Position numbers and translations under genes: made by a program. This document shows positions 54,910-62,094 of a stretch of DNA of 64,000 nt, piece by piece. The notes beneath the pieces were generated by a model. That model was not told the DNA's origin and did not search any database. It worked only from the letters and a program-made list of their open reading frames with translations. Location: NCBI RefSeq assembly GCF_006265095.1, contig NZ_VCNK01000003.1, positions 22,709 through 86,708 on the forward strand, read 5' to 3'. The stretch is from Phaeobacter sp. B1627. GTDB lineage: Bacteria; Pseudomonadota; Alphaproteobacteria; Rhodobacterales; Rhodobacteraceae. Each line of letters begins with the position of its first letter. Position 1 is the first letter of the stretch.

Positions 54910-55959
54910 ATGAAGACGTTGATACCCTCAAACCCGCAGTTGCGTCCCACCACCAAAGATCTCGCGAAGGCGGCGGGCGTCAGCCGTGCAACCGTTGACC
55001 GCGTGCTGAATGGGCGCGATGGTGTGACGCAAAAGACGGTCGATCGCGTGAACCTTGCGATCAAGGAGCTGGGCTTTGTCCGGAACCTGCAGGCGGCGAA
55101 CCTGGCGAAATCCAAAAGCTACCGATTCCTGTTTGCATTGCCTTCCTCGGGCGACCAATTCCTGCAGCAGATCGTTGCGCGCATTGAGGAAGCGCAGGAG
55201 ATATTTTCGGCGGATCATGTCCTTTGCGAGGTGCAACATATCGACGAGAATGATCCGCACAGCATTTCGGCCTTTCTCGGCGCGTTGGATAAATCCGAGG
55301 TGACGGGTGTTGCGCTGATGTCGCCGGAAACACCGCAGGTGAGGGATGCCATTATCAGGCTGCAGGAGCGCGGGATCGCAGCTCTGCCCTTCGTCTCCAA
55401 TCAGTCGATGATGACAGACCATTGGGTGGGAATTGACAATCGCGCCGCCGGGGCCACGGCCTCCTTGCTGCTTGGGCAATGTATCGGTCAGCGGTCCGGG
55501 ACGGTCATGGTCATCGCCGAGAGCATGCAGTCGCGCGACAGCCTGGAGCGGCGTCTGGGTTTTGACGCAATTATGAACGAGAGCTTCCCGCAGCTGAGAC
55601 CGCTGCCGTCGCTCGAAACCTATGGCAACGAAGCCCGCGCGCGCGATGTGATCGCTGCCAACCTGGAGAATAACCCGGACATCGTTGGCATCTACGTTAT
55701 GGCCTCCGAAGCGCGTGCGCCTCTGTCTGTGCTCCGGGATCTGCAGGTGGATCGCTCGATCGTCAAGATCGCCCATGAGATGACCCCCTGCACCGAAGCC
55801 GCCCTGCGTGCACAAGAGCTGAGCGGCGTGATCGCGCAAAACCCGGGCCATCTGGTCCGCAGCGCGGTGCGTCGTCTGAGGGGCATCGTTGACAATCGCG
55901 ATACGCTTGGTTCACAGGAAAGCATCCGCATCGAGATCCATCTGCGAACCAACATCTGA
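54910..55959 (+). CDS. LacI-family repressor of the polyol ABC operon
   Basis: A 349-residue LacI-family protein: HTH TTKDLAKAAGVSRATVDRVL with hinge helix (about 14-70) and a periplasmic-binding-like ligand domain (about 75-340). ATVDRVLNGR replaces the more common TVSRVLNG. Divergent from the operon it should control, with the twin palindromes between them. Ligand unknown, presumably the imported polyol or its phosphate. Confidence 0.93.
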   Translation: MKTLIPSNPQLRPTTKDLAKAAGVSRATVDRVLNGRDGVTQKTVDRVNLAIKELGFVRNLQAANLAKSKSYRFLFALPSSGDQFLQQIVARIEEAQEIFSADHVLCEVQHIDENDPHSISAFLGALDKSEVTGVALMSPETPQVRDAIIRLQERGIAALPFVSNQSMMTDHWVGIDNRAAGATASLLLGQCIGQRSGTVMVIAESMQSRDSLERRLGFDAIMNESFPQLRPLPSLETYGNEARARDVIAANLENNPDIVGIYVMASEARAPLSVLRDLQVDRSIVKIAHEMTPCTEAALRAQELSGVIAQNPGHLVRSAVRRLRGIVDNRDTLGSQESIRIEIHLRTNI

Positions 55960-56431
55960 AGGGTCCGCCTGGGCTTGGTGGCTTGCAAGGTCGCGGTTTT
56001 GCGAGGCTAGGCGGGTGCTTGGGGAAGGGCAGACGGTCATCCGTCCTGGAAAAGGCTGACCCTGTCGAACATATGGATATGCGGTTCTATGTGTTGTGCG
56101 TAGGGCAGGGTGGCATGCTGTTCCCGTTCGGTTCGCGGCCGCCATCAGACATCCGTCATACATCCTTCAGACCACCGAAATCGCGGCAAGTGTTCTGTTT
56201 GGGCTCTGCACGCGATCTCTGCCACCCCCCACAGAGCGCGGATATGGCGCCGAACGAGCACCCCAGCATTGCGGGACTGTCAGCGTCCTGGAGCGCCCTG
56301 GAGCGCCGTGGTGCGAAGAGATTTTCACCGCAGATGAGCGTTTTGCCCCTTGCGAAGGAACAGGAACATTACTAGACAGCGAGGCACACAATGTGGCAGG
56401 ACACCACCCGCCACGTTTTAGTGATTGACAA
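55960..56431. other. Intergenic region before tRNA-Cys
   Basis: A 472-bp gap with no supported gene. Contains a short duplicated GGAGCGCC(C/G)T piece near 56288-56312 and otherwise nothing I can name. Confidence 0.6.
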
Positions 56432-56505
56432 GGCGAGTTGGCGGAGTGGTGACGCAGCGGATTGCAAATCCGTGTACACCGGTTCGATTCCGGTACTCGC
56501 CTCCA
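56432..56505 (+). tRNA. tRNA-Cys (anticodon GCA), attachment site of the element
   Basis: Acceptor stem GGCGAGT (56432-56438) pairs with ACTCGCC (56495-56501); discriminator T and encoded CCA (56503-56505). Anticodon GCA at 56464-56466 in loop TTGCAAA; T-arm CCGGTTCGATTCCGG. An integrase gene points toward its 3' end 115 bp away, so its 3' half is very likely the attachment core of the element to the right. Confidence 0.95.
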
Positions 56506-56619
56506 ATAAATTCAATGACTTAGAGAGCTTGCCGATGCGACTTGTGATTGCGTCTAAGCAAATGTCTAAACATTCTGTTTTTGTTCTGTTCGGTTTCGGC
56601 GCACAAACAGGATGCGATG

Positions 56620-57615
56620 TCATGGTCTGTGCCGACGGTTTTGGGCTTCGATGGCACGCACACGCTGGCGGATCTGCTGGGTGTAGTGAGCAACCATCTT
56701 GGGACTCTGCCCGGTGACTGCGGCCACCAGTTCGTCATTGCAGCCCGCTTCGACCAGTTCGCACGCAGCGTTGTAGCGCCAGCTGTGGATGTCGAAGTTC
56801 AACGCTCCGATATCCTCCCTGATCTTGCGAATGGCCTGCGAGGCGCCGCGATATGACCAGCGGTTGGTCGCGCGGTGGTTTGTCAGCATGAACAGTGACC
56901 GGCGCGGTGCTACGTCCAGCGCCTCCTGCAGCGAAGGCACGATGGGCACCCACAGCCGCTTGCCGGTCTTGTTTTGTTTGAGTGCAATTCCTCCATCTTG
57001 AATGTCACTCCACTGCATTTCCAGCACGTCCCCGATGCGCTGGCCCGATCCAAGGCACAATTCCATCAACAGACGTTCACGGGTGCCGAGCGGCGCGGCG
57101 TTGCGGAAGCCGTCGATAAGGCTTTGAGGCCAGGGCAGGCGTGGTTCTGTGTCCAATTTCAGCAGCGATACGCCCTTTGCAGGGTTATCGCTGCGCCACC
57201 CAAGATCAATGCAGTGTTCCATCAATATGCGGATCACCTTCACGGCATAGTTCGCGAAGTAGGGCTTTTCTGCATTGTGATCTCGCAGGCGGATCACATC
57301 CTTGCGTTGCAGATTCGCGGGATTTAGGGGCCCGAACCGGTCTTCGATAAAAACGGTGTATTTGTCATAGTCCAGCGCAGTTCGGGGCTTCAGGTTCCGA
57401 TAGCGCGGCGACTTGTGGTAGCTTCGGATGAGCGTGGAAAAATTGCGGTGCAGCACTTTGGGCTTGGCTTCCCCTTTCAGGATAGCTGCATATTCGGCCC
57501 AGAACTCGGGGCTTCCGAAGGCCGATTGGATCTTTTGTGATGGCCAGCGGCGCCGCTGAAAATACAGGCCGTTGCGCTGCCGATATATATATTTAGGAAG
57601 TTCCCGTTTTGCCAT
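56620..57615 (-). CDS. int: Tyrosine recombinase (integrase)
   Basis: A 331-residue phage integrase: N-terminal SAM-like core-binding domain and a catalytic domain with Arg in GSGQRIGDVLEMQW, His-x-x-Arg in FDIHSWRYNA, and the nucleophile Tyr in MVAHYTQQIR. The third-position His or Trp motif reads TGQSPKMVAHY, with Gln where His is usual. ATG 57615 lies inside the preceding small gene (overlap 23 bp), and no Shine-Dalgarno is seen, so coupling is likely. It inserts the element into tRNA-Cys. Confidence 0.93.
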   Translation of the reverse strand: MAKRELPKYIYRQRNGLYFQRRRWPSQKIQSAFGSPEFWAEYAAILKGEAKPKVLHRNFSTLIRSYHKSPRYRNLKPRTALDYDKYTVFIEDRFGPLNPANLQRKDVIRLRDHNAEKPYFANYAVKVIRILMEHCIDLGWRSDNPAKGVSLLKLDTEPRLPWPQSLIDGFRNAAPLGTRERLLMELCLGSGQRIGDVLEMQWSDIQDGGIALKQNKTGKRLWVPIVPSLQEALDVAPRRSLFMLTNHRATNRWSYRGASQAIRKIREDIGALNFDIHSWRYNAACELVEAGCNDELVAAVTGQSPKMVAHYTQQIRQRVRAIEAQNRRHRP

Positions 57616-57778
57616 GTCGCATATCCACTTTGTCAAATTCCGAAATGACTTCCGGCTCGGTTTCAAATTCCAGCTCTATTCGTTTTCCTTCGATCACCAC
57701 ACGCTTGACGACGCGCCCGTCGGTTTCGAAGGTTTTCAGATATTGCAGGGCCTTCTTCTCGACTGTTACGGCTGGCAT
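57593..57778 (-). CDS. Small phage protein, possible recombination directionality factor
   Basis: A 61-residue protein beginning MPAVTVEKKALQYLKTFETD. AAAGGAGGG lies 5 bases before ATG 57778, one of the best ribosome sites in the window. It overlaps the integrase start by 23 bp and the methyltransferase remnant end by 13 bp. I do not recognise the family; the sequence is basic-acidic and beta-prone. The place before int would suit an excisionase, which is a guess. Confidence 0.7.
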   Translation of the reverse strand: MPAVTVEKKALQYLKTFETDGRVVKRVVIEGKRIELEFETEPEVISEFDKVDMRHGKTGTS

Positions 57779-58278
57779 GGTGGCCCTCCTTTCTGCAGAT
57801 CATGTGGCGCCTTGTTCCATTTATGTCCGTTCAGAAGACCGCCTGGCGTCTCCAGTTCCATCAGTTGCGAGCAGTTTGCCCGCACCAGAGCTTCGGCCAG
57901 CGGCGGGCAGACGCTATTGCCAACGCACCGAACTTGCACATCTTTGGGGAAACTTTTGAAACTCCAATCGTCGTCGGTCGTGTTCCAGATCCCCTCGATG
58001 ACGTAGTCTGCAGCGAAGCCCTGAGCGTTGAATAGTTCGCGCGGGGCCAGCATCCGCATCCCGACATCGACAATCACAAACGTGTTGCCGTCGATCTCCA
58101 GGGTGACAAACTCCCGTTCATCCCAAAGGCCAAGGGCCATTTCAATTCCGGTGCTGGCGCCACCGCCACCCGCGAAACTGTCCACGATCCGCGGGCGGGT
58201 TTGTCCGAAGGCCTTCAGATCCGGGCCGGAGCGTGCGGCGGCCAAACTTGCAGGGTCAAATAGGCTCATGTCGTTCAT
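57766..58278 (-). pseudogene. C5-cytosine DNA methyltransferase remnant, catalytic core deleted
   Basis: A 170-residue frame that joins the two ends of a phage C5-methyltransferase. Motif I is present (IVDSFAGGGGASTGIEMALG, residues 31-50) and so are the C-terminal motifs (MRMLAPRELFNAQGFAADYV and VRCVGNSVCPPLAEALV, about 74-132). Everything between, including motif IV with the catalytic Cys, motif VI ENV and motif VIII, is missing; the joint is near residue 51. Full enzymes of this type are several times longer. The frame was kept, so a short protein may still be made, but it cannot methylate. The C-terminal GGPPCQP only imitates motif IV; it is the translated ribosome site of the next gene. 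Confidence 0.85.
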
Positions 58279-58279
58279 A

Positions 58280-58552
58280 TCAGTTCTTGCCCTTCGCGCG
58301 GCGCATCCGGCGGATGCAGCGGTTCATGATGGCCTGCCGCTCCGCGATCAGATCGGCCAAGTTCGCTTTCTTCAGTTCGATGCGGACGTGCAGCTTGGCG
58401 AGGCGTTTCAATTCAAGGTGATTTGCGAAGTGCAACCACAGAGCGCGAAGCCCAAATGGTACAATTTTTACAGAGCGTTGGCGGCTGTTGTTGTCATGGC
58501 CCTGTGTAGTGGGTGCCGCTACACAGGCTTTCGCATCTTTTGCGTGCTGCAT
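58280..58552 (-). CDS. Small basic phage protein, unknown
   Basis: A 90-residue protein with a Lys/Arg-rich helical C-terminal half (LKRLAKLHVRIELKKANLAD) that could form a coiled coil. The start codon overlaps the stop of the upstream gene as TAATG (58550-58554). It ends 2 bp before the methyltransferase remnant. Family not recognised. Confidence 0.55.
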   Translation of the reverse strand: MQHAKDAKACVAAPTTQGHDNNSRQRSVKIVPFGLRALWLHFANHLELKRLAKLHVRIELKKANLADLIAERQAIMNRCIRRMRRAKGKN

Positions 58553-58839
58553 TACCGGCCCTTTCCGCGCGGCATCGCCTGCTTGCCGGTCCAGCCGTCA
58601 AAGCTCGTTTTCAGGGCTTCAAACGCTTTGGCGGCGGTCGGGTCCGTGGACAGCGCGTTGCGGCTGGTGATCTTGCAGCAGTTGCGCAGATAGGCGGCGG
58701 CGGCTGTTTCGCCGAATTGCTGACCAGGCAGGCCGCAGCGCATGGCCGCGAAGCGCTGAAATCTCGGATCATTGCACAGGATTCCGGCCTGCTGGGGCGC
58801 GGGCATTTGGTCGAAGGGGATGCGGGGCGATGTGGGCAT
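58552..58839 (-). CDS. Small phage protein, unknown
   Basis: A 95-residue protein beginning MPTSPRIPFDQMPAPQQAGI with a middle part QFGETAAAAYLRNCCKITSR that looks like a helical domain. Linked by TAATG to the following gene. I do not recognise it; the YLRNCC segment resembles short early proteins of alphaproteobacterial prophages. Confidence 0.6.
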   Translation of the reverse strand: MPTSPRIPFDQMPAPQQAGILCNDPRFQRFAAMRCGLPGQQFGETAAAAYLRNCCKITSRNALSTDPTAAKAFEALKTSFDGWTGKQAMPRGKGR

Positions 58840-58979
58840 GGTGGTCTCTTCGTTGATTTGACGGGGGCGCGGCTGGGTTTGTGAGTGGCGACGCGCCGCA
58901 CCCCCGATGCTGGCGGTGGGAAGGAGACACCGCAGGCATTGGAATAAAAGTGGTCGCAGTCGAAGCCCGCACCAGTGCG

Positions 58980-59300
58980 TCAGCGAGAGGGCGTAGTTCT
59001 CGGTGACGGGGGCAACAGCGGCTGCGGCTGATCGTTAAAGGGGCAATCCAGCTGGCTATCGGTGGCTCGGGTGGAGATGTTGGCCGTTGCACGTGCGAGC
59101 CAATCCGCGATCGCAGCGATGCGACTTGGTCCAGCGCCAGTGATGTTGCCAAAGTGGGCGATCCATTGCGCCTCATCCCAGGTCCAAGCAGGGTCTTCCG
59201 GGCCTTGCAGCAGGCCTCCGGCTGCGGTGAAGCGCGCGTAGCGGTGCTGCAGCGCCGTAACCGCAAGCGCGCGGGCGAGGGGAGTGGGATCTGTCGTCAT
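58980..59300 (-). CDS. Small phage protein, unknown
   Basis: About 106 residues from ATG 59300 (MTTDPTPLARALAVTALQHR). A WTWDEAQWIAHFGNITGAG segment and a Pro-rich tail (QPQPLLPPSPRTTPSR) are seen. The frame is open upstream to 59432, but that part is Ala/Pro-rich and less likely coding. Function unknown. Confidence 0.5.
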   Translation of the reverse strand: MTTDPTPLARALAVTALQHRYARFTAAGGLLQGPEDPAWTWDEAQWIAHFGNITGAGPSRIAAIADWLARATANISTRATDSQLDCPFNDQPQPLLPPSPRTTPSR

Positions 59301-59532
59301 CGGCTCGGCTTTTGGTTTTGGGGCGCGGGCGGTGGGCAATTTGGAGGATTGAGCCGCCCGCGCATGATCCGCACCGCAAGACGGGTGCGAAACCTCGGTG
59401 TTGGCCACGGCGCGCAATCCTCCAGCGCGCACCGGCTATTCGGTTTGGGGCCAGGGCGGCGCCCTTGGGATCTGACCCGCATGGGTGCGAAACTGAAGCA
59501 GGAAGGGTTGGGCATTGCGGGCGCGCCTTGCC

Positions 59533-59814
59533 CTACGCTGCATGGGTGCCGCGGGGCGTGATGTTCTGTTCAGCCATGTAGCGGCGCACCTTTTGCCCGG
59601 TGCGGGCCAGCACTTGCTCTGTCGGTTCCGGCGTCGGAGCCGGGCGTTCCACCAGATGCGCAGCCTGCAGGCGCGCCGGGTCAAAGGCCTGACCGCGCGC
59701 GGCTTTCATCGTTGCCCAGGCGGTTGTGAACAGGTGCGGAGTGTCGAGGTGATCCTCAGGTGATCCCGCGATCTGCTGTGCGTGACGTAGCATGTTTGTA
59801 GGTTGGTCTTGCAT
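59533..59814 (-). CDS. Early leftward phage protein, unknown
   Basis: A 93-residue protein beginning MQDQPTNMLRHAQQIAGSPE and ending in a basic helix (VLARTGQKVRRYMAEQNITP). Its start faces two operator-like repeats at 59847 and 59877, so it probably is the first gene of the repressed leftward unit. Family not recognised. Confidence 0.6.
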   Translation of the reverse strand: MQDQPTNMLRHAQQIAGSPEDHLDTPHLFTTAWATMKAARGQAFDPARLQAAHLVERPAPTPEPTEQVLARTGQKVRRYMAEQNITPRGTHAA

Positions 59815-59846
59815 TCAATCCTCCATCGCTTGATGGGGCTTTTGTA

Positions 59847-59860
59847 ATTCACAAAAAGTG
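59847..59860. promoter_or_regulatory. Phage operator-like repeat 1
   Basis: TCACAAAAAGTGGA, a copy of the YCACA-N4-GTGGA element that recurs at the repressor promoter; 33 bp upstream of the leftward gene start. Confidence 0.65.
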
Positions 59861-59876
59861 GATATTACAAGTAAAA

Positions 59877-59890
59877 AATCACAATTGGTG
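59877..59890. promoter_or_regulatory. Phage operator-like repeat 2
   Basis: TCACAATTGGTGGA, starts 30 bp after repeat 1, in the same AT-rich promoter region. Confidence 0.6.
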
Positions 59891-60027
59891 GATCTACGGT
59901 TGATTTTCACTTGGAGGGGGATGTGGGAATTGATTCTTTCGAGGCAGTAGAGAACAGTGATTGACCTGCCCTGTTGTGAAGTTCTATCTCTGGAACAAAA
60001 AGAGAACACGCAACGGGCAAGGAGCGT

Positions 60028-60201
60028 ATGAAATTAGTAGACGAGAGATTAGACAGGATGATTGACATAGCAGAAGAGTTGCAAGTGCCACTGGATCACG
60101 TCGTCAGGCACATAGGGCGCTGTGATCAGAGAACCTTCGAGGCAGTCTCGGAAAGGCCATCTCTTCTTCCACGGTATATGAAATCTAGCGTGACACCGTA
60201 G
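60028..60201 (+). CDS. Possible small protein antisense to the repressor 3' end
   Basis: A 57-codon frame from ATG 60028 to TAG 60201: MKLVDERLDRMIDIAEELQV, then helical, ending MKSSVTP. AAGGAG (60019-60024) is only 3 bases from the ATG, which is short. Its last 76 bases run antisense to the end of the repressor gene. The amphipathic helix and AT-rich codon use suggest it may be real, but evidence is thin. Confidence 0.4.
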   Translation: MKLVDERLDRMIDIAEELQVPLDHVVRHIGRCDQRTFEAVSERPSLLPRYMKSSVTP

Positions 60202-60389
60202 GTTTCGCAGAGCCGTTCGGCGCTTTCCACTGGGATGCGCCGGGCCCCCTTTTCCCAGTTGTTGACCTGAGTCGCGTTGAAACCGTGCTTGGCTGCCCAC
60301 TCTTTCTGGTTCGCATCGGGTGCGAACGCCTTGCGAATGCGCAGCAGGCGATCAGCGATCTCGGGGTAGGATTTGTTGGCTAGGTTCAT
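60126..60389 (-). CDS. XRE-family phage repressor (CI-like, short)
   Basis: An 87-residue Cro/CI-type protein: the HTH is NQKEWAAKHGFNATQVNNWE followed by KGARRIPVESAERLCETYGV. It lacks the C-terminal cleavage domain of long CI repressors. Divergent from the Cro-like gene, with three operator-like repeats between the starts. Confidence 0.88.
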   Translation of the reverse strand: MNLANKSYPEIADRLLRIRKAFAPDANQKEWAAKHGFNATQVNNWEKGARRIPVESAERLCETYGVTLDFIYRGRRDGLSETASKVL

Positions 60390-60401
60390 AGTCTCTTTGG
60401 A

Positions 60402-60415
60402 TCACATTTTGTGAA
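60402..60415. promoter_or_regulatory. Phage operator-like repeat 3
   Basis: TCACATTTTGTGAA, symmetric TCACA-N4-TGTGA type copy, 13 bp upstream of the repressor start. Confidence 0.65.
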
Positions 60416-60426
60416 TTTTGTGCAAA

Positions 60427-60440
60427 CCACAAAATGTGGA
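60427..60440. promoter_or_regulatory. Phage operator-like repeat 4
   Basis: CCACAAAATGTGGA; its core CCACAAAATGTGG is an almost perfect dyad. Starts 25 bp after repeat 3. Confidence 0.7.
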
Positions 60441-60451
60441 CTTGAGTGCAT

Positions 60452-60465
60452 CCACAAAACGTGGA
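60452..60465. promoter_or_regulatory. Phage operator-like repeat 5
   Basis: CCACAAAACGTGGA, starts 25 bp after repeat 4 and ends 11 bp before the Cro-like start codon, so binding here would block that gene. Confidence 0.7.
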
Positions 60466-60475
60466 TATTGCACTT

Positions 60476-60697
60476 ATGATGAACGTTACTCAGATTGCCG
60501 ATTTGATCGGGCGCAAAGAGATCGCAGACATGATCTGTGTTGGCCCGACAGCGGTCAGCAATGCAATCGCGCGGGGCGCATTCCCAGCGTCTTGGTATTT
60601 GGGCATTCGAACTCTGTGCGATGCTCGAAATGTCGAGTGCCGGACTGCATGGTTCGCGATGGTGCAGCCTTCGACGCGAAAGGACGCCGCCGCATGA
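60476..60697 (+). CDS. Cro-like phage DNA-binding protein
   Basis: A 73-residue protein from ATG 60476 (ATG 60479 also possible): MMNVTQIADLIGRKEIADMI, then CVGPTAVSNAIARGAFPASW, which reads as a helix-turn-helix of the YdaS/Cro kind. First rightward gene after the operators. The stop overlaps the next start as ATGA (60694-60697). Confidence 0.75.
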   Translation: MMNVTQIADLIGRKEIADMICVGPTAVSNAIARGAFPASWYLGIRTLCDARNVECRTAWFAMVQPSTRKDAAA

Positions 60698-61017
60698 GCC
60701 GCCCGCGTCTGACCCTGATCGTGAACAATGATGTGCCATGCGACCAGCCTGGCACGTCCCCTACAGCAAAATCTTGGTCAAATCAGTTTGACCCCTTCGC
60801 GTTGAAATCCCATGCGCCGGATCTTTGGTCGGCCTATTTCCGTCAGCGGTTTCACAGTCCGCGCGAGGTGGCGCTGTTTTGCGACGTCTCCTTCCAGACC
60901 GCCCTGAACTGGTGGGCTGCGACGACCGCACCGGCGAGCCATACGGCCTTGCTGATGATGCTGACGGATCCCGCTGTCGTGACCTTTTTCCAGCACGAAC
61001 TCAGGGGGGCGGCATGA
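60694..61017 (+). CDS. Early phage protein, unknown
   Basis: A 107-residue protein from ATG 60694. The segment SPREVALFCDVSFQTALNWW looks like a helix-turn-helix, so a DNA-binding role is possible. It overlaps both neighbours by ATGA, marking a tightly coupled early operon. Confidence 0.7.
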   Translation: MSRPRLTLIVNNDVPCDQPGTSPTAKSWSNQFDPFALKSHAPDLWSAYFRQRFHSPREVALFCDVSFQTALNWWAATTAPASHTALLMMLTDPAVVTFFQHELRGAA

Positions 61018-61280
61018 TGGCGCGCCAGCGGACGCCGAGGACAGAGCGGATCGCCTTTCAGATCTGGTGGCTGATCGAGGACACTGCGGGTGAATGCACC
61101 CTGCGGGATATGGCCGAGTTTACAGAGACTTCGATGCAGACCTGTTCGCAGATCTGCCGCTATCGCGGCTGGGGCGGGCGCTATCGCAAAATGGCCTGCA
61201 GCCATGCGCGCGACAACGGCCCGCAGATGATCGAGGCGCTGGATGAAGAGCTCACCAGCCTGTTCGGGATGGCGGCGTGA
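61014..61280 (+). CDS. Early phage protein, unknown, HTH-like
   Basis: An 88-residue protein from ATG 61014 or 61017 (MMARQRTPRTERIAFQIWWL). The CTLRDMAEFTETSMQTCSQI segment could be a winged-helix recognition region. Coupled by overlaps to the genes on both sides. Confidence 0.7.
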   Translation: MMARQRTPRTERIAFQIWWLIEDTAGECTLRDMAEFTETSMQTCSQICRYRGWGGRYRKMACSHARDNGPQMIEALDEELTSLFGMAA

Positions 61281-61918
61281 TGTTGGGCGCGGTGGGGTTG
61301 CAGCCGGTCGCCACCGACGATTTGCCGGAGTATCCGCTGGGCATCGAGGACCGGCTGGATAGTCACTATTTCATGGCCTGGGAGCGGCGGCGCTGGCTGA
61401 ACTCGGACATGCGCTTGAAGGGCACGCCGGAGTGCCGGGCGCTGTACTTCGATCTGATCAACATCGCCTATGATCAGGCGCCGGTGGGCACGCTGCCGCA
61501 GGATCTCGACACGCTGGCCAAGCTTCTGATGATCGATCCGGGGCACTTCCGGGCGCTGTGCAAGCTGGACTACGGCCCGTTGCACAAATGGACGCCCTGC
61601 ATTTGCGAGGGCGGTGAGGTGCGGCTGATGCATCCGATGGTGCTCAGGTCGCTGACAGAGGCCATGTCGCGCAAGGAAGACAACCGGGCCAAGCATGAAG
61701 CGGCCAATGCCGCCAAGCGGCTGCAGCGTTTGCGGATGACAGTGGCGGGCTATCACGCCGAGCTGGCAAAGAACGACGCGGCCATTCGCTGGATGGACGA
61801 ATGGCTGATCCAGGAGGGCTGCGAATACCGCAACGCCAGCTGGATCGAGCGCGCCATGCGGTCCTGGTCGACGCATATGTTCGACCTTGGTCAGGCGCGC
61901 ACTGGCTCGGTCCGATAA
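61277..61918 (+). CDS. Phage replication protein, DUF1376-like
   Basis: A 213-residue protein with the DUF1376-type start: YFMAWERRRWLNSDMRLKGT, then ECRALYFDLINIAYDQAPVG and a DLDTLAKLLMID segment. Such proteins are found in phage replication modules and are often fused or next to helicase-loader functions. It is followed at once by a cluster of ACTGTCC repeats that could be the origin. Confidence 0.75.
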   Translation: MMLGAVGLQPVATDDLPEYPLGIEDRLDSHYFMAWERRRWLNSDMRLKGTPECRALYFDLINIAYDQAPVGTLPQDLDTLAKLLMIDPGHFRALCKLDYGPLHKWTPCICEGGEVRLMHPMVLRSLTEAMSRKEDNRAKHEAANAAKRLQRLRMTVAGYHAELAKNDAAIRWMDEWLIQEGCEYRNASWIERAMRSWSTHMFDLGQARTGSVR

Positions 61919-62044
61919 CTGTCCGACAGTGTCCAAGACTGTCCGGCGGACAGTTCAAGACAGTCTCGGACAGTCTCAGACTGTCCTGCACGACAGGGAC
62001 AGAGACAAAGACATAACAAAACAGAAGGTCAGTCGCCGGACAGT
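61918..62044. repeat. ACTGTCC/GGACAGT heptamer cluster, possible origin iterons
   Basis: Six exact heptamers in both orientations at 61918, 61938, 61948, 61968, 61980 and 62038, plus near copies (GACAGTG, AGACAGT). The pair at 61938-61954 makes the palindrome ACTGTCCGGCGGACAGT. It fills most of the gap between the DUF1376-like gene and the next gene. Confidence 0.75.
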
Positions 62045-62094
62045 TCAGGGGCGGTGGCTGTGGATAACTCGGAATTGCTGAGAAAGGGGCAGAA

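Noticed and set aside
57766..57790. GGPPCQP at the C-terminus of the methyltransferase remnant, looking like catalytic motif IV
   Set aside because: The residues are the translation of the AAAGGAGGG ribosome site and start codon of the next gene; nothing follows the Cys, so it is not a catalytic motif or a circular permutation.
59815..60009. A 64-codon minus-strand frame upstream of the leftward phage gene
   Set aside because: It covers two operator-like repeats and the promoter region, has no ribosome site and an unlikely composition.
60776..60793. GGTCAAA-TCAG-TTTGACC inverted repeat resembling a RutR half-site pair
   Set aside because: It lies inside a phage coding frame, the spacing and orientation differ from the RutR box, and no promoter is near.
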